A stretch of DNA of 33,925 nt. It comes from Acidobacteriaceae bacterium (GTDB lineage: Bacteria; Acidobacteriota; Terriglobia; Terriglobales; Acidobacteriaceae). Under the pieces are notes generated by a model. The model had not been told where the DNA came from. It saw nothing but the letters and a program-made list of their open reading frames with translations, and made no database searches. The stretch spans positions 1 to 33,925 of the forward strand of contig PMSQ01000065.1 of assembly GCA_003168355.1 (NCBI GenBank). The letters are read 5' to 3'. The translations under genes and the position numbers were made by a program. Of the stretch, positions 16,200-24,450 are shown in pieces; position 1 is the first letter of the stretch; the number at the start of each line of letters is the position of its first letter.

Positions 16200-16552
16200 A
16201 GCTTGACCGTCATTCCCGGCGGAGAAGTAAGCTGCATACGTCTCAACTCAAGATTCGATACATTCTGCCGCGCACTGCGTAGGTTTTCTTCCGTTTGCAG
16301 TAGAGTCGTGAAATTGAGACACTCTTTGCGCTTCTCATCGACCAAAAGACGCATCTCCGCATCGCTCTGTGTCGGGGAAAAGTCGCTTGCAGATGGTTGC
16401 TTTTCGGCATGATGGCGTAGCCATCGTGACCAAGCCTCTAGGTCATTGGCAAGACGACGCGCCCGCTCCCGTTCATGGGCAAAGTTCTCACTCGCCTCTT
16501 CAACTTCCACTCCGAGTCTTACGCGCTGCTCTCTCTTCTCGCTTTCGGTCAT
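16196..16552 (-). CDS. Coiled-coil hypothetical protein (element cargo)
   Basis: The 118-residue product is almost wholly helical and charged, with two helical stretches (ASENFAHERERARRLANDLE and LLQTEENLRSARQNVSNLEL) around a loop. No membrane segment or known domain is seen. The ATG at 16552 has GGAG about 9 nt upstream. It follows the transposase by 35 bp on the same strand and is probably cotranscribed with it, so an accessory role in transposition is possible but unproven. Confidence 0.65.
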   Translation of the reverse strand: MTESEKREQRVRLGVEVEEASENFAHERERARRLANDLEAWSRWLRHHAEKQPSASDFSPTQSDAEMRLLVDEKRKECLNFTTLLQTEENLRSARQNVSNLELRRMQLTSPPGMTVKL

Positions 16553-16587
16553 CGCTACTTCTCCTGCCTCGTTTCAAACGGCGGGGA

Positions 16588-17580
16588 TTAGAAAGGCTCA
16601 GGCGTCGTAGTCCTCGCTTCGTCTGTCTTGCCAGTCAACTCAGCATAGGTTAAACGCTTGTTGGCGATTTGGCCTAGAACTTTTTCAAAGCGTGCGTAAT
16701 CGTCCATCGGCTTCTGCCGATTGTTGAATCGGAAAACCTGCTCATCTAAGTAACGGTCAAGGTGGAATGGTTCCACGGCAACGTATGTGCCGCGAAGATG
16801 CCGCTTGAACAAACTCCAGAAGTTTTCCAATCCGTTTGTGTGGACCTGCCCGCGAACGTATTCCTGCGAGTGGTCTACGACTTCGTGAATGTACTTCCAG
16901 TTTAGATTGTCGTAAGGCACGGCGTTGTCAGTGTAGACGGCAGAGCCGAACTTCACATTCTTGAAAATCTCCGCTTGTAGTGTCTCGCGCTTTGTGTCCG
17001 GCACAACCTTGGCTCTGACTTCTCGTGCTTCCCGATCCAGCAGTCCGACAACGATAGTCTTGCCAGTTGCCCCGCCTGTGTGACCTGTGACAGCCGCGTA
17101 ACGCTCTCGCTTGTCACGGTGCATATTCCGCATCTTCCCGCCGAAGAACGATTCGTCTACTTCCACTTTGTTCTCAGGGCCACCGATCTTGTTCAATGGC
17201 CCATATCCGAAATCTGCTTTCATGGCGAGTCTGAGCCGATGGAGAACGAACCATGCCGACTTCTGAGTGATGCCCAGAGCGCGGTGAATCTCCCAAGACG
17301 AAACACCGTTCTTGCAGTTTGTGAGCATCCACATGGCGGGAAGCCACTTCTGCAACGGGATGGGCGAGTCCTCGAAGATCGTCCCCAGTTTGACGCTAAA
17401 CTGCCGTCTGCAATCACGGCACTTAAACCGCTTCTGGGTCTTGAGGTAGTAAGGCTTTTTAGCGAGACAGGCGGGGCACTCTGGGCCATCGGGCCAGCGC
17501 ATCTTGGCTACCGCGTCAATGCAGACCTGCTCATCCGAGAAGTGCTGGATTGCCTCTTGGAGTGTCTTTGGCTTTTCCAT
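16588..17580 (-). CDS. IS1595-family (ISXO2-like) DDE transposase
   Basis: The 330-residue protein looks intact. It has an N-terminal zinc ribbon (CPACLAKKPYYLKTQKRFKC, then RDC), a helix-turn-helix region (SSWEIHRALGITQKSAWFVL) and a DDE core. The three parts of the core are VEVDESFFGGKMRN (first Asp), AVYTDNAVPY (second Asp) and HTNGLENFWSLFKRHLRGTY (third position, with the HTN..E.FWS..KR signature of the family). FNNR near the C-terminus is also typical. It catalyses cut-and-paste or copying of the element via the flanking inverted repeats. The start codon is only 6 bases beyond a good -10 box. Confidence 0.95.
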   Translation of the reverse strand: MEKPKTLQEAIQHFSDEQVCIDAVAKMRWPDGPECPACLAKKPYYLKTQKRFKCRDCRRQFSVKLGTIFEDSPIPLQKWLPAMWMLTNCKNGVSSWEIHRALGITQKSAWFVLHRLRLAMKADFGYGPLNKIGGPENKVEVDESFFGGKMRNMHRDKRERYAAVTGHTGGATGKTIVVGLLDREAREVRAKVVPDTKRETLQAEIFKNVKFGSAVYTDNAVPYDNLNWKYIHEVVDHSQEYVRGQVHTNGLENFWSLFKRHLRGTYVAVEPFHLDRYLDEQVFRFNNRQKPMDDYARFEKVLGQIANKRLTYAELTGKTDEARTTTPEPF

Positions 17581-17586
17581 GACCCA

Positions 17587-17615
17587 ACTCTAGCAAATTA
17601 TCTTGGGTTAGTCAA
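17587..17615 (-). promoter_or_regulatory. Transposase promoter, -35 inside the right terminal repeat
   Basis: On the minus strand TTGACT (17610-17615) and TAGAGT (17587-17592) are 17 bp apart. The ATG follows the -10 by 6 bases, so the transcript would start at or next to the start codon (leaderless). Confidence 0.55.
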
Positions 17616-17628
17616 GGATATTATTACC
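17604..17628 (-). repeat. Right terminal inverted repeat
   Basis: Read inward on the minus strand it starts GGTAATAATATCCTTGACTA and ends ACCCA, matching the left end at 22 of 25 positions. Confidence 0.92.
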
Positions 17629-17636
17629 GTTAGCAG
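17629..17636. repeat. Target-site duplication, right copy
   Basis: GTTAGCAG, identical to 15079-15086. Confidence 0.9.
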
Positions 17637-17866
17637 AAATTTCCTGGCAAAATACGTCTTCCAAAGAACTTAGATACTAAAATCCGTGAAGCAAAGGACT
17701 TAGGGGCGCGACTAATGGGGTTGACCCGACCATCGCGGCCTCGACTAGGATTGCGCGATTTAATTTGCGGCGCAAGGATAGATGTCACAGGGTGATGTGG
17801 AAAACGAGGGGCTTGCTCAACTTGCGAATCGACGTGAGGCCGAATGCAGTGCCGCGGAGGGTGCAG

Positions 17867-17970
17867 GGATCCTTCGACTCCTCCGTCGCTGGCGCTCCGG
17901 CTGCGCTCAGGATGACAGGGTCGGAAGAGGGGTGGATTAACGGCACGACTGAAGTTGCGCCCTTTCCGTT
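17867..17970. repeat. Dispersed intergenic repeat cluster
   Basis: 17867-17918 reads, on the minus strand, TGTCATCCTGAGCGCAGCCG and so on to GAAGGATCC, a repeat I know from many bacterial genomes and often mis-called as a protein containing PERSRSASDGG. 17937-17970 is a worn copy of the GCTGAAGC hairpin (GGCACGACT GA AGTTGCGCC). The whole 17637-18076 gap holds no gene I can support. Confidence 0.6.
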
Positions 17971-18010
17971 TGTTCTCCACGCGGGAGCAGTGGCGGCGCA
18001 GGCGGACAGC

Positions 18011-18044
18011 AGATTCCTCGTCGCTTCGCTCCTCGGAATGACAA
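18011..18044. repeat. Dispersed intergenic repeat (CATTCCGAGGAGCGAAGCGA type)
   Basis: On the minus strand this reads TTGTCATTCCGAGGAGCGAA followed by GCGACGAGGAATCT, another member of the same widespread repeat class, lying just downstream of the DUF155 gene stop. Confidence 0.6.
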
Positions 18045-18076
18045 GAAATAGCGCCTCTCGGAACGACAAATAATAT

Positions 18077-19249
18077 TTAGATGGGTTTGCCGCGGAAGAA
18101 GTAGACGAGTTCGATGATGAGGATGATTACGACCATTAATTCGAGGACGAAGGCGCGGCTTTGGTTGAATTCGTCGACCATGAAGCGGTAGAGGTCTTCG
18201 GCGGTTTGGAGTTTTTCCTGGACGAGGTCTTTGTAGTCGGGCACGCCGACCTTCAGGGCTGCTAGCTTGTAGAGGCGGGCGGAGAACATGTCGCTGAGGA
18301 ACTTGATGGCGTTATCGGCGCGCTCGGTCAGCTCGCTGACGTCGAGCAGGACGGTGTGGAGTTTGGAGGCGGCACGGGCGGTGCGCCAGCGCGACCAGAG
18401 GCCGCGGCCTCCGCGTTCGAGGAAGTCGTAGACCTGTTCGAGCTGCTTGGTGAGCAGTTCGTCGTAGTGGCGGAACTCGAGCAACTGCGAGTTGGCATAT
18501 TGCAGGAGCTGGATGGCAGTCTCGGCGCCGACGGGACTGTCATAGATGAAGGCGGCATTCCATCCGATTACGGCGAGATCGTGAGGATAGTAGGAAATCC
18601 GGGATTGAAGAATTTCCTGGCGTTCGCCGTCGGAGAGCGGCTGGGTTTCGCCGCGCACGACCTGGGAGATGAAGTCCCCTTGAGAAGCGAGGAGTTCCGT
18701 GGCGGAGGGCGAGCCGGCAATCTCGCGCAGGTGGAAGATAAAATAGTCTTCCTGGAGCCACTCGGTGGAATATGGTTTGACCAGCGCGGGCGCGGCGCGC
18801 TCGAGTTTCTGCTTGACGATGCGAGTAGCCAGGCTTTCGAAGTTGGTGTCCCAAACCCAGCGGCTGGAAAGTTGAACCAGCTTGTCCCAGTCGCCGGAGA
18901 AGGGCAGCTCGAAGACCACGCTGACTACGCCGTAGTCGAAGTACTTGATATCGCCCTGGAGGCGCTCGCCGCTTTCGAGAATGAGGGGCTCGAGCACCTC
19001 TTCAACTGGAGGACGCTGGAAGCGGACGTACCCGGGAGCCATATGTTTAAAGCTGGTGTCGACAGTGCGCGCGCCGAGAATGCGGCGAAGCTCGTCAAGG
19101 CGAATCTCTTCGCAAACGTCGAACTGGATCATCACCAGTACCGCCCCGGATAGCGGCGCCTCCGCCGAATTGGCGGTTACCAGCGCAGGTAGGGCTTCGG
19201 CGGGAACCTTGCCGACGGTTGACGTGGTGATTGTGGTTTCAATATCCAT
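18077..19249 (-). CDS. DUF155 / RMD1-family membrane protein
   Basis: The 390-residue protein has a mixed N-terminal domain (FDVCEEIRLDELRRILGART, then YFDYGVVSVVFELPFSGDWD), a helical region with YDSPVGAETAIQLLQYANSQ and LLEFRHYDELL, and a single C-terminal membrane helix (AFVLELMVVIILIIELVYFF). This arrangement fits DUF155, the family of yeast RMD1, whose bacterial role is unknown. It is probably tail-anchored in the inner membrane. The ATG at 19249 is preceded by a weak GGTAGCGAAG. The 136 bp to the next gene upstream show nothing clear. Confidence 0.8.
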   Translation of the reverse strand: MDIETTITTSTVGKVPAEALPALVTANSAEAPLSGAVLVMIQFDVCEEIRLDELRRILGARTVDTSFKHMAPGYVRFQRPPVEEVLEPLILESGERLQGDIKYFDYGVVSVVFELPFSGDWDKLVQLSSRWVWDTNFESLATRIVKQKLERAAPALVKPYSTEWLQEDYFIFHLREIAGSPSATELLASQGDFISQVVRGETQPLSDGERQEILQSRISYYPHDLAVIGWNAAFIYDSPVGAETAIQLLQYANSQLLEFRHYDELLTKQLEQVYDFLERGGRGLWSRWRTARAASKLHTVLLDVSELTERADNAIKFLSDMFSARLYKLAALKVGVPDYKDLVQEKLQTAEDLYRFMVDEFNQSRAFVLELMVVIILIIELVYFFRGKPI

Positions 19250-19385
19250 GACTTCGCTACCTTGAGGCTTCAGGGCCCGCGACTTCAGGACCCCGACCGG
19301 TGAGACTTCTATTGTCCCAGAAGTCGAGCGATCTGGCGAGGGTAAGGGTTACCGCCGGGCCATTAACCAAGCAAACTATTTAGAA

Positions 19386-22300
19386 TCAGTGCTTTCTGTA
19401 GAATTTCCATAATAGCGCTCCGCCCGCTAGCAGGGCAGCCAATCCCAGGCCGGCGCGTTTCATGGAGCGGAGGACTTCGGCCTCGCGGCGGCGTGTGCGG
19501 GCGGACTCGGGATAGGGGAGCGGCTCCTGTGCGCCGGGATTGTTGATGGCCATTTGCAGAACTTCAGCCAGGTGCAGGGCGTGGCGGGGAGAGCCTTGGG
19601 CGATCTGTTCGCGGCAGCTGAAGCCGTCGGCAATGATCAGCCAATCGGGTGGGGCCTGGCGGACGGCGGGGAGTAGTTCGAGTTCGCCGATGGCGATGGA
19701 CAAGTCGTACTTATCGGGCTCGAAGCCGAAAGAACCGGCCATGCCGCAACAGCCGGGAGCGGGGCTTTGGAAGTCGATGCCCAGACGGCGCAAGACGGCC
19801 TCTTCGGCAGTCATTTTCATCAGGGATTTTTGGTGACAGTGGCCGTGGAGAATCGCTTTGCGATCGAGCCGGGGGAGCGGAAAACTCTTTGCGCGGGTTT
19901 CGAGGAATTCGCTGAGCAGGAAAGTCTGCCGAGACAAGGCTTGCGCGCGTTCGTCGTGGGGGAAGAGGTTGAGGAGTTCGTCGCGGAAGACGGCGACGCA
20001 ACTGGGTTCGAGGCCGACGATGGGAATGCCGGCTGCGATTTCGGGTGAGAGCTCGTCGAGGATTTGAAGCAGGAGCGACTGGGCGCGGTCGAGCATGCCG
20101 TGGTCGTAGAGCGGGCGCCCGCAGCAGAGATTCGCGCGCGGGACAATGACTCGGAAGCCGGCGGCTTCCAGGACTTCGACGGCGGCTTTGGCGGTGCCGG
20201 GGTGGAAATAATTATTGAACGTGTCGGGCCAGAGGAGAACGGGCGGGGCGTCCAAGTTATCCGGCGTGTCCCGGCGATGGAACCATGCTTTGAAAGTCTC
20301 TGGGGCGAAGGCCGGGATAGCGCGCTGCTTGGGAATTCCGGCAACGAACTTTGAGATGTCGCGCAGGAATGGAAGTTGCGTGGTCAGGTTGGCGAAGCCG
20401 GGTGCGTGCGATGCCAGGCGCGCCCACAAGTCGATGTTGCCGAAAGCGTAGGCCTGGCGCGGGCGCACGCGGCCCTGGTAGTAGTGGGAAAGAAATTCGG
20501 ATTTATATGTGGCCACGTCGACGCCGACCGGACACTCGGTCTTGCATCCCTTGCAGGCGAGGCAGAGATCGAGCGACTGTTTGACTTCTTCGCTGCGCCA
20601 GCCGTCGCGGATGATCCCATCCCTTCGGTTTTGGCCTTGAGTCATCTCCCAGAGCAGGTGAGCGCGGCCGCGGGTGGAGTGTTCTTCTTCGTGCGTGGCG
20701 CGATAGCTGGGGCACATCAGGCCGCCCTCTTCACGACGGCACTTGCCCACGCCCACGCAGCGCAGAGTGGCCTGGGCGAGACTGCCGTGGTCATCGAGGA
20801 ATTGGAAGTTGGTCTTCGGTTCCCATGGTGAGTAGGCGGAGCCGAGGCGGAGGTTCTCGTCGAGTTTGTAGGGCTCGATCAGCTTGCCGGGATTCATCTT
20901 CCATTCAGGATCCCAGGCCGACTTGAATTCGCGGAAAGCCTGAACCAGTTCGGGGCCGAACATTTTCGGAAGCAACTCGGCGCGAGATTGTCCGTCGCCA
21001 TGTTCGCCGGAGATGGAACCTCCATAGCTCACCACCAGATCGGCGGCTTCTTCCATAAATTTGCGGAACTTGGCGATGCCGTCTTTCGATTGCAGGTCGA
21101 AGTTGATGCGGGTGTGCACGCAGCCGTGGCCGAAGTGGCCATAGAGCGAGCCTTTGTAACCGTAGGCGGCCATCATTTGGCGCAGGTCGCGGAGATATCC
21201 GCCAAGTTTTTCTGGCGCGACGGCGGCGTCTTCCCAGCCTTCCCAGCTCATCGGTTCACCGGCGACGTGCGAAGTCGCGCCAAGAGCCGATTCGCGAACT
21301 TCCCAAATGCGTTTGATTTGTTGCTTGTCGATGTAGAGACGCATGTGGGGAGGGTTCGCACTGCGGCCAAGCGACTGCATCAGGCCGCGGGCCTGGGATT
21401 CGGCTTGCAGCGCGGTTTCGGCGCCGAATTCGACCATTAACCAGCCGCCACCTTCGGGAAGCAGAGCGAGGCCGTCAGAGTTGATGCCTTTCGCTCGCGT
21501 ATAGCCGACGAGAAGATCGTCGAAGCCTTCGAGGCCGATGGGCTTGTGCGCCATAATTTCGGGCACATGGTCGGCGCACTGATAAATATCGGGATAGGCG
21601 GCGACCAGCAGCACGCGCTCAGGCGGACTTTCGACCAGACGACAGGTTGCTTCGAGAACCGTAACGCAGGTGCCTTCCGAGCCGACGAGTGCGCGCGCAA
21701 CGTGGAAGCCATTTTCGGGCAGGAGGAAGTTCAGGTTGTAGCCGGAGACGCGGCGCGGGATGTTGGGAAAGCGCTGGCGGACGAGATCGCCATAGGTGGC
21801 GGCGATTTGCTTCAGTGCGGCGTAGATCTGAGCGGCTCGAGCGGAGTCGCTGCGGCCCGATACTTCCGGACCGCCGGACAGCCGAGGGCGGCTGTCTCCA
21901 CATGGCTCGATTAGATCCTGGCCGACTTTCATCCGTGTGCCGTCGTAGGTGAGGATTTCGAGTTCCTCGATGTTGTCGTCGGTCTTGCCGGCCATGACGG
22001 AATGGACGCCACAGGAGTTGTTTCCGATCATGCCGCCGAGAGTGCAACGATCGTGAGTGGCGGGATCGGGTGCGAAAGTAAGGTGGTGCTCTTCAGCGGC
22101 GGCGCGAAGATGGTCGAGCACGACTCCGGGCTGTACACGGGCGAGGCGGCGGGCGGGATCGATTTCCAGGATCTTCGCCATGTGCCTAGAAAAATCGAGT
22201 ATGACAGCGACGTTGCAGCACTGCCCGGCAAGAGATGTGCCGCCGCCACGGCAGAGCAAGGGCACGCCGAACTTGCGGCAGAGTGCAACCGCTGCCAGAA

Positions 22301-22511
22301 CATCATCGGCATCGCGCGGGTACACTACGCCGATGGGGACCTGGCGGTAGTTGGAGCCGTCCGTTGCGTAGAGAGCGCGAGTACCGCGATCGAAACGGAC
22401 GTCCCCGCGCGATCCGCCACTAAGCTGAGCGCGCAGAGCTTCAGCCAAGCGCTCCGCGTCTACTGGTGCGGACTTGGCGGCCGGGGTGAGTTCTACGAAT
22501 CTGCCTGGCAT
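19386..22511 (-). CDS. FAD-linked oxidase fused to Fe-S/CCG domains (YdiJ-type D-2-hydroxyacid dehydrogenase)
   Basis: The 1041-residue fusion joins a VAO-type FAD dehydrogenase to an Fe-S module. FAD-binding motifs are PLLCRGGGTSLAGQC and PDPATHDRCTLGGMIGNNSC; the C-terminal oxidase part has YGHFGHGCVHTRINFD and SGEHGDGQSRAELLPKMFG. Then come a 4Fe-4S motif (CLACKGCKTECPVG, with a preceding Cys-rich CVGVGKCRREEGGLMCPS) and two CCG-type cysteine domains (LCCGRPLYDHG and PGCCGMAGSFGFE). Length and order match E. coli YdiJ (about 1018 residues), which oxidises D-2-hydroxyglutarate; D-lactate is another substrate in related enzymes. Unusual is an added C-terminal hydrophobic helix (LGLAALLAGGALLWKFY), which would tether it to the membrane near the quinone pool. 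The zinc-ribbon gene lies 13 bp upstream on the same strand. Confidence 0.9.
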   Translation of the reverse strand: MPGRFVELTPAAKSAPVDAERLAEALRAQLSGGSRGDVRFDRGTRALYATDGSNYRQVPIGVVYPRDADDVLAAVALCRKFGVPLLCRGGGTSLAGQCCNVAVILDFSRHMAKILEIDPARRLARVQPGVVLDHLRAAAEEHHLTFAPDPATHDRCTLGGMIGNNSCGVHSVMAGKTDDNIEELEILTYDGTRMKVGQDLIEPCGDSRPRLSGGPEVSGRSDSARAAQIYAALKQIAATYGDLVRQRFPNIPRRVSGYNLNFLLPENGFHVARALVGSEGTCVTVLEATCRLVESPPERVLLVAAYPDIYQCADHVPEIMAHKPIGLEGFDDLLVGYTRAKGINSDGLALLPEGGGWLMVEFGAETALQAESQARGLMQSLGRSANPPHMRLYIDKQQIKRIWEVRESALGATSHVAGEPMSWEGWEDAAVAPEKLGGYLRDLRQMMAAYGYKGSLYGHFGHGCVHTRINFDLQSKDGIAKFRKFMEEAADLVVSYGGSISGEHGDGQSRAELLPKMFGPELVQAFREFKSAWDPEWKMNPGKLIEPYKLDENLRLGSAYSPWEPKTNFQFLDDHGSLAQATLRCVGVGKCRREEGGLMCPSYRATHEEEHSTRGRAHLLWEMTQGQNRRDGIIRDGWRSEEVKQSLDLCLACKGCKTECPVGVDVATYKSEFLSHYYQGRVRPRQAYAFGNIDLWARLASHAPGFANLTTQLPFLRDISKFVAGIPKQRAIPAFAPETFKAWFHRRDTPDNLDAPPVLLWPDTFNNYFHPGTAKAAVEVLEAAGFRVIVPRANLCCGRPLYDHGMLDRAQSLLLQILDELSPEIAAGIPIVGLEPSCVAVFRDELLNLFPHDERAQALSRQTFLLSEFLETRAKSFPLPRLDRKAILHGHCHQKSLMKMTAEEAVLRRLGIDFQSPAPGCCGMAGSFGFEPDKYDLSIAIGELELLPAVRQAPPDWLIIADGFSCREQIAQGSPRHALHLAEVLQMAINNPGAQEPLPYPESARTRRREAEVLRSMKRAGLGLAALLAGGALLWKFYRKH

Positions 22512-22524
22512 CGGCCTGACTTAA

Positions 22525-23193
22525 TTAGTTCGAAGACGAGTTTGTGGAGTCAGAATTACGGCTAACCCTGGTGATCTGGATCTTGGTCTTGTCGCCTCTC
22601 GCTTCGATGTTGATGGTGATCATGGTTTTATTATCGTTGGAGATGATGGTGCACCGGCCCGCGTCGGAGCTGCTGACCATCGCGTTGGGAAATTTCGCCT
22701 TGTAGAAGCTCGATACTTTATCCACGGAGTCGGTGCTCTCGGAAGTTAGCGAAGCGGTATGAACGCCACCAAAAGTTGCCGACTGTGCGCCGTTTCTGGA
22801 GACTTCCGCGCCGGGGTAGAGATCGACTCCCAGATTGCGCGCTGCTTCTGCAGGATCCTGCGTGGTCTTAACGCTGCCGAACGGGGTCTCCACTGTCACA
22901 TTGTTGCCGTCCTGGTGAACGTGCGCGTGGCGAGCAACCCGCCAGGCGAAGAACCCAATCGAAGCTACACTGAGAATTCCCAGGAGCACGATTACGCCCA
23001 CCACAATGAGGATGACTTTAAGAGCGCCGCCGCCCTGGGCGGGAGGTGAAGAAGCGGCTGGAGGCATGGAGCCAGCCGCAGCCTGTGGCGTGGCCGCCGG
23101 CGGCAGCGACGAAGCGAGTATCGCCGCGCCGCACTTGGAACAGAACCTGGTTCCGGGAGTGATATTCGCACCACAAGAATTGCAGAATGCCAT
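22525..23193 (-). CDS. Zinc-ribbon membrane protein
   Basis: The start is the ATG at 23191-23193, preceded by GAGG at 5-7 nt; a GTG two codons earlier would cover that site. The 222-residue product begins with a zinc ribbon (FCNSCGANITPGTRFCSKCG), then a Pro/Ala-rich linker, one membrane helix (VILIVVGVIVLLGILSVASI) and an exported domain of about 120 residues (ARNLGVDLYPGAEVSRNGAQ, then VDKVSSFYKAKFPNA) resembling small beta-rich proteins found with such ribbons. Function unknown. It may be cotranscribed with the dehydrogenase. Confidence 0.8.
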   Translation of the reverse strand: MAFCNSCGANITPGTRFCSKCGAAILASSLPPAATPQAAAGSMPPAASSPPAQGGGALKVILIVVGVIVLLGILSVASIGFFAWRVARHAHVHQDGNNVTVETPFGSVKTTQDPAEAARNLGVDLYPGAEVSRNGAQSATFGGVHTASLTSESTDSVDKVSSFYKAKFPNAMVSSSDAGRCTIISNDNKTMITINIEARGDKTKIQITRVSRNSDSTNSSSN

Positions 23194-23271
23194 AATCACC
23201 TCATACCGATGCAGTGTAATACCCAGTCGGCGGGAGTATACCGCAGATTGGATGGGAAAGAGAGCTAAGCT

Positions 23272-23329
23272 CCCTCAGGGGCTAAAGCCCGGATTAGTTC
23301 TGGACGCTTACGCGGCGCTGAAGCGCCGC
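23272..23329. repeat. Composite palindromic repeat (GGGCTAAAGCCC + GCTGAAGC hairpins)
   Basis: CCCTCAGGGGCTAAAGCCC (23272-23290) is followed by GCGGCGCT-GA-AGCGCCGC (23312-23329, an 8-bp stem). The same two-hairpin plan occurs at 32515-32575. It lies in the 237-bp gap downstream of the oxidase operon and upstream of the zinc-ribbon gene, where it could act as an RNA end or stability element. The rest of that gap shows no gene. Confidence 0.75.
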
Positions 23330-23430
23330 TCTTCCACGTTGCCGCCAACATTTGAGTTTTTCCGCAGCCTGCGAAGTCATGCCTTTCCAACCCAAAGCTG
23401 CGCTTTTCCAAGATGATTTACGGCACCGGC

Positions 23431-23724
23431 TTAGCTCCACAGACGGGTGGCGTAGTCGGTCATGGTGAGTCCCAGCAACAGGAGCAGGAAGAACAAGGCC
23501 GCGATCACGACCAGTTTGGTGAGCTTTTCGCTGGCGCCTTTGACGTGCATGAAGAAGAGAGCGACCAGAGTTGCTTTTACGCTGGCGATGGTGAGGGCAA
23601 CGGCGGCGTTATACTTGCCCAGGTCCAGCGTTGCGGCATAAACGGTAAGAGCGGTGCCGACAAGAAGCGCAAAGAAGACTGCGAAGTAAGTGGGCAGCGG
23701 CGACGATTTGGAGTGTTCAGACAT
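23431..23724 (-). CDS. coxD: Cytochrome c oxidase subunit IV (caa3 type)
   Basis: The 97-residue product has three membrane helices (YFAVFFALLVGTALTVYA, NAAVALTIASVKATLVALFF, LVVIAALFFLLLLLGLTM), with the KATLVALFFMH motif of prokaryotic oxidase subunit IV. It is a structural subunit of the terminal oxidase and the last gene of the operon. The ATG has GAGG upstream and lies 6 bp after the coxC stop. Confidence 0.9.
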   Translation of the reverse strand: MSEHSKSSPLPTYFAVFFALLVGTALTVYAATLDLGKYNAAVALTIASVKATLVALFFMHVKGASEKLTKLVVIAALFFLLLLLGLTMTDYATRLWS

Positions 23725-23730
23725 AGAGCC

Positions 23731-24450
23731 TCACGGATGCCGGTCGATCAAGTAGAGCAAGGGGAACAAGTAAATCCACACAATGTCGACGAAGTGCCAG
23801 TAGAGGCCGCCGATCTCGACGGGAGTATGCCACTCGGGAGTGAAGCGTCCCTTCCAGGCCATGGTTAAGAGCCAGAGAAAAATGCCCAGGCCGATGATCA
23901 TGTGCAGGGCATGCAGGCCGGTCATGACGAAGTAGAGGGAGAAGAAAAGCTGCGCGTGGCGCGGGTTAGCGTACTGACCGGGATGCCCGGGGATCGGAAC
24001 CTTATCAAAACTGAAGGAAGCTCCGGGGACGTGATGCTCCACAAACTTTTCCCGGTACTCGATGCCTTTGATGCCGAGAAAAGTGACACCGAGGAGCATG
24101 GTGATCACGAGGCTTACAATCAGGAGGGTCCTGCGGGCGGTCTGCGCGGCCCACACGGCCAGGACCACGGTCAAGCTGCTGCAGATGAGCACGGCAGTAT
24201 TGGTAGCGCCGTAGCCCATATTGATGGTTTTGCTGGCAGCAGCAAAATCTCCGAAGTACCAGCGGCGGTAAACCAGGTAAGCGCAGAACAGGCCGCCGAA
24301 GAACATGACTTCGGTGGCCAGGAAAACCCACATGCCAAGGCTGGCGGCATCGCGCTGCTGCTGCGGTTCGGCGAAGTGGTGCAGGAGCGCCGGATTGTGC
24401 GCTTCGCCGTGGGCATTCACTTGAACGGCGGCTGCGGAGTTATCGGCCAA
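23731..24450 (-). CDS. coxC: Cytochrome c oxidase subunit III
   Basis: The 239-residue membrane protein starts at a TTG (24448-24450), supported by GGAGG six bases upstream; this start overlaps the coxA stop by 11 bp, so translation is probably coupled. It has about five helices, with [20 protein letters not shown] at the first and [11 protein letters not shown] then [17 protein letters not shown] near the end, standard subunit III motifs. It stabilises the catalytic core. Confidence 0.95.
   Translation of the reverse strand: MADNSAAAVQVNAHGEAHNPALLHHFAEPQQQRDAASLGMWVFLATEVMFFGGLFCAYLVYRRWYFGDFAAASKTINMGYGATNTAVLICSSLTVVLAVWAAQTARRTLLIVSLVITMLLGVTFLGIKGIEYREKFVEHHVPGASFSFDKVPIPGHPGQYANPRHAQLFFSLYFVMTGLHALHMIIGLGIFLWLLTMAWKGRFTPEWHTPVEIGGLYWHFVDIVWIYLFPLLYLIDRHP

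Larger units (their letters stand above)
15087..17628. mobile_element. IS1595-family (ISXO2-like) insertion element with passenger genes, 2542 bp
   Basis: The element is delimited by 25-bp inverted repeats matching at 22 positions (15087-15111 and 17604-17628) and by a perfect 8-bp direct repeat. Inside are an intact transposase and a short coiled-coil gene on the minus strand, and three genes on the plus strand: a RusA-like protein, a small membrane protein and a 56-residue basic protein. A plain IS1595-family element holds only the transposase in roughly 0.7-1.1 kb, so this one carries cargo, as reported for some members of that family. The uninterrupted duplication and undamaged transposase suggest a recent, perhaps still active insertion. 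It sits in the intergenic space between the SDR gene and the DUF155 gene. Confidence 0.9.

Noticed and set aside
17630..18073. Overlapping open frames on both strands containing PERSRSASDGG and IPRSEATRNLL
   Set aside because: These peptides come from translating well-known dispersed intergenic repeats; there is no ribosome site or domain.
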